This document shows, piece by piece, positions 48,856 to 59,130 of a stretch of DNA of 64,000 nt (position 1 is its first letter; every line of letters begins with the position of its first letter). The notes beneath the pieces were generated by a model that did not search any database, was not told the DNA's origin, and saw only the letters and a program-made list of their open reading frames with translations. The DNA is from Brevibacterium sp. W7.2. Its GTDB lineage: Bacteria; Actinomycetota; Actinomycetes; Actinomycetales; Brevibacteriaceae. The stretch lies in assembly GCF_018137945.1 (NCBI RefSeq), contig NZ_CP073089.1, positions 248,001 through 312,000 on the forward strand, given 5' to 3'. The position numbers and the translations under genes are program-made.

Positions 48856-49884
48856 ATGTCCACCCCACACAACTTTGACAATGACAATGACCGTGACGAC
48901 CGCAGTGACGACCGCCGCGACGCCGACGGCACCGAGGCGGCGGGCACCGACCGTGACAACCGCAGCGAGACCGACGGCACCGAGGCTGCGGGCACTGACC
49001 GTGCGCGTGGTGAGGCCGACTCGTCCGGAGCGAACGCTGCCGAGCCCGTTGAGGCGAACGTCGTCGACGGCACGGGCGTCGACGGTACAGATGTCGACAG
49101 CACAGGCACAGACGCCGGCGACCGGCCCATCGACCATGAGGTGAGCGACGATGCGCCGCAGCTCGCCGATCTTCTTCGTCAGGTCGGCAGAACCCTGCGT
49201 CGGGACTTCTTCTCGGCGATGGACGATGCCGACATCGATCCGCGCGAGGTCGCGGATCTGCGGCGGCGAGCGCGCCGCAATCGGCGCACTGACGACGTCG
49301 TGGCCGGTGATGCCTGGCTCGATGATGCCGCGGAGGACGAGTCCGCTGATGAGGCCACCCGTGAAGCCGAGATCCGTGCCCAGGTCCGCGCGCTGCGTGA
49401 CCGTGTCAATGCGCGCGTCGAGGAGGTTCTCAGTGATGACGAGGTCGCAGCCATGATCGCGACGCTGACGAAGATCGTCGACGAACTCCGTCCCGACGAG
49501 GAGGACATCCGCGAGGTCCGCGACCGCATGCGCGAGTTCGCCCGCCGCCGAGGTTTCGACTCCTCGCGCGGCTTCGACCCCTCACGGGGCTTCGGGCCGA
49601 GCCGCGGTTTCGGCGGCCACGGTCGGCGCAGCCGTGGAGGCCACGACGGGTTCGGACCCGGTGCGGACCGCAGCCGTTCGGGTGACCGTAGCGGACCGCG
49701 CGGACGCGGACGCTCCGATTCCGGCTGCGGCCCCGACGTCGACTGGGACCCCCGCGAGTTCTTCGCGCAGTTCGTCCGCGGCGCGCGAGGCGATCGCGGT
49801 CGAGGACGCGACGATGCCTACGAGCGGGGATTCGCCGACGGTTTCGAGAAGGGCTTCGAGGCCGGCAAGCGTCGCGACGACTGA
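48856..49884 (+). CDS. Acidic/coiled-coil protein with RG- and GF-rich C-terminus, unknown function
   Basis: A 342-residue cytosolic protein from an ATG with an AAAGGAG site. Residues 1-85 are acidic and disordered with tandem DGTEAAGTDR units; about 95-230 is a charged helical region (LADLLRQVGRTLRRDFFSAMDD, then a coiled coil); about 232-295 is rich in RGF and RGG units (RGFDSSRGFDPSRGFGPSRG); the end is a charged helix with FADGFEKGFEAGKR. It lacks membrane segments. The central helix pair has no family I can name. It is transcribed divergently from a MarR regulator that also carries Gly/Phe repeats. Confidence 0.7.
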   Translation: MSTPHNFDNDNDRDDRSDDRRDADGTEAAGTDRDNRSETDGTEAAGTDRARGEADSSGANAAEPVEANVVDGTGVDGTDVDSTGTDAGDRPIDHEVSDDAPQLADLLRQVGRTLRRDFFSAMDDADIDPREVADLRRRARRNRRTDDVVAGDAWLDDAAEDESADEATREAEIRAQVRALRDRVNARVEEVLSDDEVAAMIATLTKIVDELRPDEEDIREVRDRMREFARRRGFDSSRGFDPSRGFGPSRGFGGHGRRSRGGHDGFGPGADRSRSGDRSGPRGRGRSDSGCGPDVDWDPREFFAQFVRGARGDRGRGRDDAYERGFADGFEKGFEAGKRRDD

Positions 49885-49919
49885 CCTCGCCGAGCCACCG
49901 ACAGCCCCGGCGCCTTCCA

Positions 49920-51830
<1,911 letters not shown>

Positions 51831-51982
51831 GTCCCCATTGTGACGCATGGCACATCTTGGCGCCGAGGTGGGGGAGTGATCGCGAAGGGCCAGAGGCCCC
51901 AGCCGCCTGGCCGGGAGTCAGGGTCCCGCCGCGGCGAGAAGGGAGGGTTCTCCAGGACCAGTGACCGCGACTGCGGGGCGAT

Positions 51983-52984
51983 TCAGGCGATCGCGGCGTT
52001 CGGGACACGTGGGATCCCCGAGGCGGCGCGGAGGCGGTCGATGAAGGTGTCGATGAGGCTCGGCTGCTGGATGTGGGGGCTGGGAATCGCGATGAGGCGA
52101 GTCGTCGGCGAACCGGCGAGCGGAACGGCGACGATGGTCGGCGGCAGGAGTTGGCCGATCGATTCCGGCAGGATGCTGGTGCCGGCTCCGGTGGCGACGA
52201 ATCCCAGTGCTGTCTCCTGGTGGATCACCTGCTCGACAACGGTGACTCGTGACGCGTGGCTGCCCAGTGCGATTGTCACGCGGTCGACGAAGCCGGGCAT
52301 GAGTTCGCGCGGGTAGGAGATCATCGGCACCGCGCTGATCTGTCGCGGAGTGACTTCGGTCTGCTGTGCGAGTGGATGGGTGTGCGGCAGACAGGCGACG
52401 AGCCGTTCCTCGTAGACCACCTGTGCCATCGGGAAGGTCGCGGACGGTGCTCGGCCGGACTGGTGCTCCCGGTTCGGCAGTGTGACGGCACCAGGCGATG
52501 CCTTGCCCTGCGGCAGTGCGTGAAGGGCGCCATGCTCCTCGTCGCGGACGATGCCCAGGTCGAGGGTGCCTTCGGAGAGTCGGGCGAGCTGTTCCCCTGA
52601 GGTCAGTGGAATGAGGTGCAGGGCGACTTGGTCGCGCATGCTCCTGAACTTCGGCACCGCCTCGGGCAGCAGTGTGTAGCCGGCCGAGCTCACGAAGCCC
52701 ACAGACAGGCTTCCTGTGGTGCCGGCGGCGAATCCCTCCAGTTCGTACGCCGCCCGGTCGATGTCGTGGAGGATCCGGCGGGCACTGTCGAGGAACTTCG
52801 CCCCCGCCGCGGTCAGGGTCACGCTGCGGGTGCTGCGCTCGAAGAGCCGCACCCCGAGTTCGCGTTCGAGCTTGCCGACCTGAAGACTGAGCGGCGGCTG
52901 GGACATGTGCAGCTTCCGGGCGGCTCGACCGAAGTGAAGCTCGTCGGCCACAGCAACGAAGTACCGCAATTGTCGAATCTCCAC
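51983..52984 (-). CDS. LysR-family regulator of the amine-catabolic locus
   Basis: A 333-residue LysR protein with an N-terminal winged HTH (FVAVADELHFGRAARKLHMSQPPLSLQVGKLERELG) and an effector domain extended by about 20 residues (LHALPQGKASPGAVTLPNREHQSGR insertion near residue 155). The GTG start at 52984 faces the divergent cyclodeaminase-like gene, and the intergenic ATTGA-N13-TCAAT dyad is a likely binding site. It should activate the divergent gene set in response to an amine or amino acid. Confidence 0.88.
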   Translation of the reverse strand: MEIRQLRYFVAVADELHFGRAARKLHMSQPPLSLQVGKLERELGVRLFERSTRSVTLTAAGAKFLDSARRILHDIDRAAYELEGFAAGTTGSLSVGFVSSAGYTLLPEAVPKFRSMRDQVALHLIPLTSGEQLARLSEGTLDLGIVRDEEHGALHALPQGKASPGAVTLPNREHQSGRAPSATFPMAQVVYEERLVACLPHTHPLAQQTEVTPRQISAVPMISYPRELMPGFVDRVTIALGSHASRVTVVEQVIHQETALGFVATGAGTSILPESIGQLLPPTIVAVPLAGSPTTRLIAIPSPHIQQPSLIDTFIDRLRAASGIPRVPNAAIA

Positions 52985-53062
52985 GCAGTCACCGTAGCCG
53001 AAGATTGTGGAGACGGGGTTTCGCCCCTGTTTCGCTTCTGTTACGGCTCATCCGCTATTGCG

Positions 53063-53085
53063 ATTGAGAGCGATTCGCTGTCAAT
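53063..53085. promoter_or_regulatory. LysR-type dyad ATTGA-N13-TCAAT
   Basis: An interrupted palindrome in the 193-base divergent space, about 90 bases before the cyclodeaminase-like gene. It matches the T-N11-A form of LysR sites. Confidence 0.5.
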
Positions 53086-53177
53086 CGGCCCGGAAATTGT
53101 ATTGGACGCGAATGCATTTCTGGGATGTTCTGGAAAGGCGTTGCGAATTCCGTTGCACCACATTGCCAGGAGCCGAC

Positions 53178-54395
53178 ATGACCGCCCACTCCACTGCCAC
53201 CGCTGACCACCTGACCAGGGATCATCCGAACGAGAATCCGACTGCGAGAACCGCTGAGGCAGGCACCGCCATCGACATGCTCTATCTCGACGAGCCGCAG
53301 ATGATTGCGGCCGGAGTCAAGGACATGGCATCGTGTATGGACGTCATGGAGGAAGTGCTCGTCCTCGTGGCCGAGGGCGATTATCGAATGGCCGGGAATT
53401 CGGCCAATTCTCACGGCGCGCAGATCTCCTTTCCGGCCACCAGCCCGTTTCCCTCAATGCCCCTTGACGCCTCGGATCGACGATTCATGGCCATGGCGGC
53501 CTACCTCGGCGGACGTTTCGACACTGCCGGGGTGAAATGGTACGGCTCGAATGTCGACAATCGTGACCGAGGGCTTCCCCGATCGATCCACCTCATCGTG
53601 CTCAACGACAAGGAGACGGGTGCACCGTTCGCCATCATGTCGGGCAACCTGGAGAGCGCTTACCGGACGGCAGCCGTGCCGGGTGCGGCAGCGCGGAAGC
53701 TTGCTCCACCTGAGGCATCGCGATTGGGGATCATCGGTCCCGGGGCGATGAACAAGAGCGCGCTGCACGCGATGACGATCGCTCGCCCCACACTGGACTC
53801 CATCGTCATCCACGGTCGCCGACGGATCACTGCGGAGCTGTTCGCCGATTATGTGCGTGAGCACTATCCGCAGTTCTCCACCATCGAGATCAGCGACACG
53901 GTCGAAGGTGCCGTCCGGGACAGTGACATCGTCTCCGAGGCCGTCACCGGTTTGGTCGGATCCGAGAACTACCCGTTCATCGACGGCGATTGGATCAAGC
54001 CGGGCGCCTTCCTCAGCCTGCCCGCCAACCTGCGTATGGACAAGGACTACACGCTCTCGGGGCAGGCGCGTCTGCTCGTCGACGCCAAGAAGATCTACCA
54101 GGCCTGGGCCGAGGAGTACCCGGCTCCATCCCATGAGACCGCGTTCGGCATGATCGGCCTCTACTGGCAGGACCTCATCGACGAGGGCGCGCTTGATGAG
54201 AGCCGGGTGATCAATGTCGGCGACGTGTTCTCAGGCACCGCCCCGGGGCGTGACTTCGATGAGCAGCCCGTCCTCTTCAGTGTCGGCGGCATGGGCGTCG
54301 AAGACGTCGCGTGGGGCAAGACGGTCTACGACAACGCCGTGGCCGCCGGCCTGGGCACGAACCTCAACCTGTGGAAGACCCCGGACCTGACATGA
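53178..54395 (+). CDS. Ornithine cyclodeaminase/mu-crystallin family protein
   Basis: A 405-residue NAD(P)-binding protein of the OCD family. ESAYRTAAVPGAAARKLAPPEASRLGIIGPGAMNKSALHAM includes the conserved Arg-Thr-Ala substrate segment and a Rossmann GxGxxN turn; VRDSDIVSEAVTG is the usual later strand. It is longer than typical OCD (about 330-350) at both ends, with a 30-residue disordered N-terminus. An AGGAG site precedes the ATG. It is followed by an FAD amine oxidase, suggesting the pair degrades an amine or amino acid; the chemistry is not proven. Confidence 0.8.
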   Translation: MTAHSTATADHLTRDHPNENPTARTAEAGTAIDMLYLDEPQMIAAGVKDMASCMDVMEEVLVLVAEGDYRMAGNSANSHGAQISFPATSPFPSMPLDASDRRFMAMAAYLGGRFDTAGVKWYGSNVDNRDRGLPRSIHLIVLNDKETGAPFAIMSGNLESAYRTAAVPGAAARKLAPPEASRLGIIGPGAMNKSALHAMTIARPTLDSIVIHGRRRITAELFADYVREHYPQFSTIEISDTVEGAVRDSDIVSEAVTGLVGSENYPFIDGDWIKPGAFLSLPANLRMDKDYTLSGQARLLVDAKKIYQAWAEEYPAPSHETAFGMIGLYWQDLIDEGALDESRVINVGDVFSGTAPGRDFDEQPVLFSVGGMGVEDVAWGKTVYDNAVAAGLGTNLNLWKTPDLT

Positions 54396-54473
54396 CCTCG
54401 CCCAGTCAACAGATCAGTCCGTCCGACGCTGACCTCCTGTCGGCAGTGCGCGCTTGCAGACGATGGGAACATC

Positions 54474-55721
54474 GTGATCACTGACTCAGCAGACATCGTC
54501 ATCGTCGGCGCCGGGCTCTCGGGTGCCGCGGCAGCATGGCGCCTGGCCGAGGCCGGCGCCGAGGTGCTCGTCCTCGAACGCGACTGCCCTGCCTCCGCTG
54601 CAGCCAGCTCCCACGGTTCGGCGCGCATCTTCCGTTATGCTTACCCCGATCGGTCCAGGATCCGCCTCGTCGCCGAGGCGGCCCGAGGCTGGGGCGAACT
54701 CGAAGCCCGCAGCGGTCGCCGCCTCCTCACCCCGAGCGGGGCACTCGACTTCGGGTCCCTCCGGAACCCCGCGGCCCTGGCCGACGTGCTCGAGGCCGAG
54801 GGAATCGATCACGAGCTGCTCTGTGCCACCGCTGCCGAGGCGCGCTGGCCGCAGTTCGCCTTCGACAGCGAAGTGCTGTGGCATCCGGGCGCTGGGGTCA
54901 TCGACTCAGAGGCAGCGGTATGCGGCATGCTCGAGCTCGCCTGCGCATCCGGGGCACGGGTGCTGAGCAACTGGGAAGTCAGCAGAGTCCGCCGCGGTGG
55001 GGCGTCAGGTGGTGCCGGTTTCACCGTCACCTCGTTCGACGGTCGCCAGGTCGAGTCTGCGCAGGTGGTCGTGGCCGCAGGGCCGTATCTGCCCGCGCTT
55101 CTCGAGAGTCTCGACCTGCCTGCGGACTTTCGTGCCAGGATGCCGGAGTTCGAAGTCCGGCAGGAATCGGCGTTCCACTTCCCGTATCGCGACGCCGCCG
55201 AGCCGATCGACACCGCGGCCGGGGAGCACACCTCGTGGCCGAGCTTCATCTGCAAGACCCCGGAGATCCAGCTCTACGGTCTGCCAGGGGGCAGAGACGC
55301 TGACTTCCGAGGACAGAAGATCGCCGAATACAACGGCGGGCCGGTGCTGCGTTCGGGCTACGAGCAGAACGGACTCGTCGACGCCCGTAGCCGGGCGCGA
55401 GTGACCGAAGTCGTGGATCGCTGCCTTCCCGGCCTCATCTCCGAGCCCTATGCGGAGACGACGTGCCTGTTCACGAATGTTCCCGGCGACGACATGATCA
55501 TCGACCGCAGCGACTCCGTCACCGTCGTCTCCCCCTGCTCTGGGCAGGGCGCGAAGTTCGCCCCTCTCGTGGGAGAGCTGGTCGCCGAGCTTGTCCTCCG
55601 CCACGGGCCGCCGAAGCCGCACTTCCGCGCGTCGGGACAGCGCTTCGCCACACGGCGGGGTGCGGCGAGCGAACCACCCGAATCGGTCGGGGCCGGTGGC
55701 CCAGACCACTGGCGTCGGTGA
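54474..55721 (+). CDS. FAD-dependent amino acid/amine oxidase (DAO, sarcosine oxidase-like)
   Basis: A 415-residue flavoenzyme. The N-terminal ADIVIVGAGLSGAAAAWRLAEAGAEVLVLE is a classic FAD-binding fold with GxGxxG and the terminal Glu; SHGSARIFRYAYPD follows as in monomeric sarcosine oxidase/N-methyltryptophan oxidase. Near the end VSPCSGQGAKFAPLVGELVAEL contains the Cys that binds FAD covalently in sarcosine oxidase. It would oxidise a secondary or primary amine with oxygen, releasing aldehyde, peroxide and ammonia or methylamine. The GTG start is 78 bases after the OCD-like gene; Amt and PII genes follow. Confidence 0.87.
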   Translation: MITDSADIVIVGAGLSGAAAAWRLAEAGAEVLVLERDCPASAAASSHGSARIFRYAYPDRSRIRLVAEAARGWGELEARSGRRLLTPSGALDFGSLRNPAALADVLEAEGIDHELLCATAAEARWPQFAFDSEVLWHPGAGVIDSEAAVCGMLELACASGARVLSNWEVSRVRRGGASGGAGFTVTSFDGRQVESAQVVVAAGPYLPALLESLDLPADFRARMPEFEVRQESAFHFPYRDAAEPIDTAAGEHTSWPSFICKTPEIQLYGLPGGRDADFRGQKIAEYNGGPVLRSGYEQNGLVDARSRARVTEVVDRCLPGLISEPYAETTCLFTNVPGDDMIIDRSDSVTVVSPCSGQGAKFAPLVGELVAELVLRHGPPKPHFRASGQRFATRRGAASEPPESVGAGGPDHWRR

Positions 55722-55810
55722 CCCCCGCCCCCCTGGACCGCACCACCCCTGTTTGCCAATCAGGTCGCCTGAACGACTCGCAGCTGCGACCGTACGCGAA
55801 GGACTCCACG

Positions 55811-57082
55811 ATGGACATCACGTCAATGATCAGCACCGGTTGGATGCTCACAGCCACCATCGCCGTGACTCTCATGCTGCCAGGGCTGGCGCTCTACTAC
55901 GGAGGCCTGTCCCGGACTAAGAACATCCTCAACACCGTCATCGTCGTCTTCGGCGGGTTCGCCGTGACCGCGATGCTCTGGGTGCTCTACGGCTACGGCC
56001 TCACGCTCGGGAACTCAGTCGGAGGAGCCGGGCTCATCGGCGATCCGGCAGGACTCTTCGGATTGGGAGCACTTCTGGACGAACCGACCCCTGAAGGGGC
56101 GGTGCCGGGGCTGCTCGTCGCCGTCTTCCAGCTCATCTTCGCCGGTTTGACGGTGGGCATCATCGGGGGCGCGGTGGAAGGGCGGATGAAGTTCTCCACG
56201 TGGCTGATCTTCTCAGGGGTGTGGGCGACTCTCGTCTACTTCCCCGTCGCGCACTGGGTGTTCGCCTTCGACTCCGAAGACGGGTCGGTTATCGGCGGAT
56301 GGATCGCCAACCGGGTCGGTGCCCTCGACTTCGCCGGCGGCACCGCAGTGCATCTCAACGCAGGCGTGGCCGCACTGGTGCTGGCGCTGTTCCTCGGCAG
56401 ACGGCAGAACTTCCCCCAAGTGGGACGTCCGGGCAATCTGCCGATGGCGATCCTCGGCGGTGGACTCCTCTTGGTCGGCTGGTACGGGTTCAACGGCGGT
56501 TCGTCCCTCGGGGTCAATGAGAGCGCTGTCGTGGCCGTCACGAACACGCTCATCGCCGCCTGCGCGGGACTGCTCGGCTGGCTGCTCGTCGAACGCATTC
56601 GCCGCGGGTCGGCGACGTCGCTCGGCGCGATGTCCGGCGTGCTGGCGGGGTTGGTCGGCATCACACCGGCCGCCAACTCGGTGTCGCCGGTCGGGGCCAT
56701 CGTCATCGGACTGGGAGCGGGCATGATCGCTTTCTTCGCGCTGGGGCTGAAGGAGAAGCTCGGATACGACGATGCCCTCGACGCGGTGGCCATCCACATG
56801 TTCCCCGGCATCTTCGGCACAGTGGCGATCGCGTTCCTCGCCGATCCCACGGCCCCAGCGGAAGCGGCAGGACTGTTCTACGGTGGAGGACTCGGCCTCC
56901 TCGGCGGACAGGTCCTGGCGGTGGCAGCGGTCTTCGCGTACACGTTCGTCGTCACTGCGGTCATCGTCTGGGTGCTCAAGGCGACGATCGGGGTGCGAGT
57001 CACCGGCGGCCAGGAGTCAGCCGGTCTCGACACGAGCCTGCACGCCGAGACCGCGTACGACGTCGACGACATCCGTTCATGA
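55811..57082 (+). CDS. amt: Ammonium transporter
   Basis: A 423-residue Amt with about eleven helices. The pore histidines are visible: GALDFAGGTAVHLNAG (first His) and DAVAIHMFPGIFGTVA (second His). GVNESAVVAVTNT and FYGGGLGLLGGQ are further Amt signatures. The N-terminus (WMLTATIAVTLMLPGLALYYGG) is typical for bacterial members. It follows the amine oxidase gene by 89 bases and precedes a PII gene, the usual amt-glnK pair. Co-localisation with amine oxidation suggests recapture of ammonia. Confidence 0.93.
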   Translation: MDITSMISTGWMLTATIAVTLMLPGLALYYGGLSRTKNILNTVIVVFGGFAVTAMLWVLYGYGLTLGNSVGGAGLIGDPAGLFGLGALLDEPTPEGAVPGLLVAVFQLIFAGLTVGIIGGAVEGRMKFSTWLIFSGVWATLVYFPVAHWVFAFDSEDGSVIGGWIANRVGALDFAGGTAVHLNAGVAALVLALFLGRRQNFPQVGRPGNLPMAILGGGLLLVGWYGFNGGSSLGVNESAVVAVTNTLIAACAGLLGWLLVERIRRGSATSLGAMSGVLAGLVGITPAANSVSPVGAIVIGLGAGMIAFFALGLKEKLGYDDALDAVAIHMFPGIFGTVAIAFLADPTAPAEAAGLFYGGGLGLLGGQVLAVAAVFAYTFVVTAVIVWVLKATIGVRVTGGQESAGLDTSLHAETAYDVDDIRS

Positions 57083-57129
57083 CCCGTTCTGCGGGCCCAG
57101 GCGCAATCTGAAGAGAGAAGGAGAACGAC

Positions 57130-57468
57130 ATGCAGCTCATCACAGCAGTGCTCCAACCGAGTGCGCTGAGCCCGGTGAAGTCGGCACTCGCCGAGGTCGG
57201 CATCACTGGGATGACGGTGTGCGAGGTCAAGGGGCATGGCACACAGGCCGGCAAGGTCGAGGTCTACCGGTCGCAGAAGATCCGTGTCGAGTTCCTGCCG
57301 AAGATCGCTGTCGAGGTCATCGTCACCGATGAGGCCCTCGACGAGGCGGTGGCCGCGATCGCCGATGCCGCCCGAACCGGGCAGATCGGTGATGGGAAGA
57401 TCTGGGTCACCGAGGTCTCGCGCGTCATCCGCATCCGCACCGGCGAAACCGACGACGACGCCCTCTGA
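57130..57468 (+). CDS. glnK: PII signal protein (GlnK) lacking the T-loop tyrosine 51
   Basis: A 112-residue PII protein that aligns residue for residue with E. coli GlnK: VEVYRS keeps Tyr46, but position 51, the modified tyrosine (uridylylated in enterics, adenylylated in actinomycetes), is Ile (RSQKIRV). Lys9, Arg38 and Lys40 equivalents are also changed (Gln, Thr, Ala). The FLPK segment and the C-terminal TGQIGDGKIWVTEV and RIRTGE motifs for ATP binding are intact. It should bind nucleotides and Amt but escape GlnD control. Distance to amt is 47 bases, so they are one operon. Confidence 0.92.
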   Translation: MQLITAVLQPSALSPVKSALAEVGITGMTVCEVKGHGTQAGKVEVYRSQKIRVEFLPKIAVEVIVTDEALDEAVAAIADAARTGQIGDGKIWVTEVSRVIRIRTGETDDDAL

Positions 57469-57581
57469 ACCGTCACCACATCCCCTCGCCGAGGCGGGGG
57501 CAGGTCATGCCGAGGCGGGGCGAGCGAACCGTGACCTGCGACCTCCCTCATCTGCTCAGGCTCACGGGGCACAATGGGGAG

Positions 57582-58391
57582 ATGCGCTATCTCGTTGCTC
57601 TCGTCCTCGGCGTCGTCCTTCTCTTCGCCGTCAACATCTTCGCCGACCTCTTCTCGATGCCCCGCCCGTGGGGGTCGCTCATCATGGGCGGCATCGTCGG
57701 GGTGACGATGGTCGCCGTTCTCCTCATCTGGGAGGCGGTGCGGCCGAGCCAGCACGCCGAGACCGCGAAGCCGAAGCTCAGCGAGGAGGAGCGCGCGCGT
57801 GCCCGTGCGGAGCGTCGTGCTCAGCTCGCCGCCGAGGCGGGCGTGAGTCTCGAGGGCTACGACGCGGCCGTGGAGGAGTCCGAGGACATCGAACGGCTGA
57901 AGAAGGAGACGGGCAGCGAAGGCGACGGCGAGCTGCCTGCGGAGGCTGATGCAAAGCGCCCCGCGGACGCCGCTGGACAGCGGCCCGCGGGGGCTGATGC
58001 GGAGGAGAGCGCCGGCAGTCGGAGGGACGCGGATGACCGGGCCACTGGCGGCGCGAACTCACCGGGTCGCGCGGGTGCTGTGGCAGCAGGAGGCTCCGGT
58101 GCAGTCTCGGCCGATCGCGCGGATCGTGCCGACGGTGCGGATGCGGCGCAGGCCGACGACGGGACTGACGGCGACTTCGAGGACCATGGCCACGAGGAGT
58201 CAGCGACGAATTCGTCCCTCGAGGCCCCGCCCGTCGGGCAGCCGGGGATCTCCTCGAGCGCTCTCGACGACGAAGCCGATGCCCGCGACGCCGAGGGCTC
58301 CGGTTCGGGCTACCGAGGCGAGGAATCGAGCTCGTATGAGGGCGAGGACTCCGGCGACTATCACGGTGAGGACCCGCGCGAGTCCCGCTGA
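57582..58391 (+). CDS. Two-helix membrane protein with long acidic disordered tail
   Basis: A 269-residue protein: two hydrophobic helices at the N-terminus (about 1-20 and 30-50), a charged EEERARARAERRAQLAAEAG helix, then about 160 residues of Ala/Asp/Glu/Gly-rich low complexity with GEDSGDYHGED-like acidic ends. The GGGGAG site precedes the ATG at 57582. I recognise no family. The region between it and the PII gene contains two copies of CCGAGGCGG. Confidence 0.6.
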   Translation: MRYLVALVLGVVLLFAVNIFADLFSMPRPWGSLIMGGIVGVTMVAVLLIWEAVRPSQHAETAKPKLSEEERARARAERRAQLAAEAGVSLEGYDAAVEESEDIERLKKETGSEGDGELPAEADAKRPADAAGQRPAGADAEESAGSRRDADDRATGGANSPGRAGAVAAGGSGAVSADRADRADGADAAQADDGTDGDFEDHGHEESATNSSLEAPPVGQPGISSSALDDEADARDAEGSGSGYRGEESSSYEGEDSGDYHGEDPRESR

Positions 58392-58473
58392 TCCCGGTGT
58401 CATCCCGCTGAGCGGGCAGGGACAGAGACTGATGCCGCCCCGCGAGGGCGCGCCGACTCGACGCGGCTCCACC

Positions 58474-59025
58474 TCAGCGGCCGACGAGGGCGAGGAGATC
58501 GTCGACGGCGCGATCCCTCGTCGTCAGCACGATCTGCGGCCAGCGTTCCCCGGGCGCCGGCTCCTCCTCGGCGATGAGGTGCGAACGCAGGCCGAGCCAC
58601 CGCCGCCAATGCCTGGCGAACGCGGGACCGCGGACGATGCGCGACCGCTTCTTCTGACCGCGCAGCGCCACATCGCGATCGACATCGATGAACACGCCGA
58701 TGGCCGGGCGCCGACTCAGCCGCGCCAGACGCAGGAAGAGCCGCCTGCTCCACCGGCGGGTGCCGGGATCGTGGACGATGAGCGGGGGACCGCCTCGGCG
58801 GAGGATCCGGAAGAGCGCGAGCACATGAGCGATCGTGTGGACGATCGGACGCCCCAGCGTGTACGGCAGCCAGGGGGCGAGGCGACGCAGGCCGTCGCGC
58901 ACGGTCTCCGGATCGGAGACCCGCAGCCACGGCGCTCGCCGCCGGACCTCCTTGAGGGTCTCCGTCTTGCCCGCTCCGGGAACGCCTGCGAGCAGGATCA
59001 CCGGTGACGGGGCGGTCGGAGTCAT
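58474..59025 (-). CDS. P-loop kinase-like ATPase
   Basis: A 183-residue P-loop protein. Walker A is LLAGVPGAGKTETL (about residues 10-23), PLIVHDPGTRRWSRRLFLRLARL is a likely lid/substrate segment, and VFIDVDRDVALRGQKKRSR follows as the second strand with an Arg-rich lid. It resembles zeta-toxin/chloramphenicol-phosphotransferase-like kinases. No antitoxin partner is seen. It lies between the disordered membrane protein (convergent) and oleD. Confidence 0.75.
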   Translation of the reverse strand: MTPTAPSPVILLAGVPGAGKTETLKEVRRRAPWLRVSDPETVRDGLRRLAPWLPYTLGRPIVHTIAHVLALFRILRRGGPPLIVHDPGTRRWSRRLFLRLARLSRRPAIGVFIDVDRDVALRGQKKRSRIVRGPAFARHWRRWLGLRSHLIAEEEPAPGERWPQIVLTTRDRAVDDLLALVGR

Positions 59026-59130
59026 GGACCCATTGTGCAGTCGTCACCTGTGACGCGGATTCGAGCCGAGATCGCGACCTCCGACGAGACGCGCCGGTGC
59101 CACGCTCTGCGCGTCGGAGCTGCGACGCCC

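Noticed and set aside
57486-57530. CRISPR-like or short tandem array of CCGAGGCGG
   Set aside because: Two close copies without spacers of regular length; the same word is dispersed throughout the window.
58474-59025. Zeta-type toxin
   Set aside because: The P-loop and lid are compatible, but there is no epsilon-like antitoxin and the conserved zeta active-site residues cannot be confirmed.
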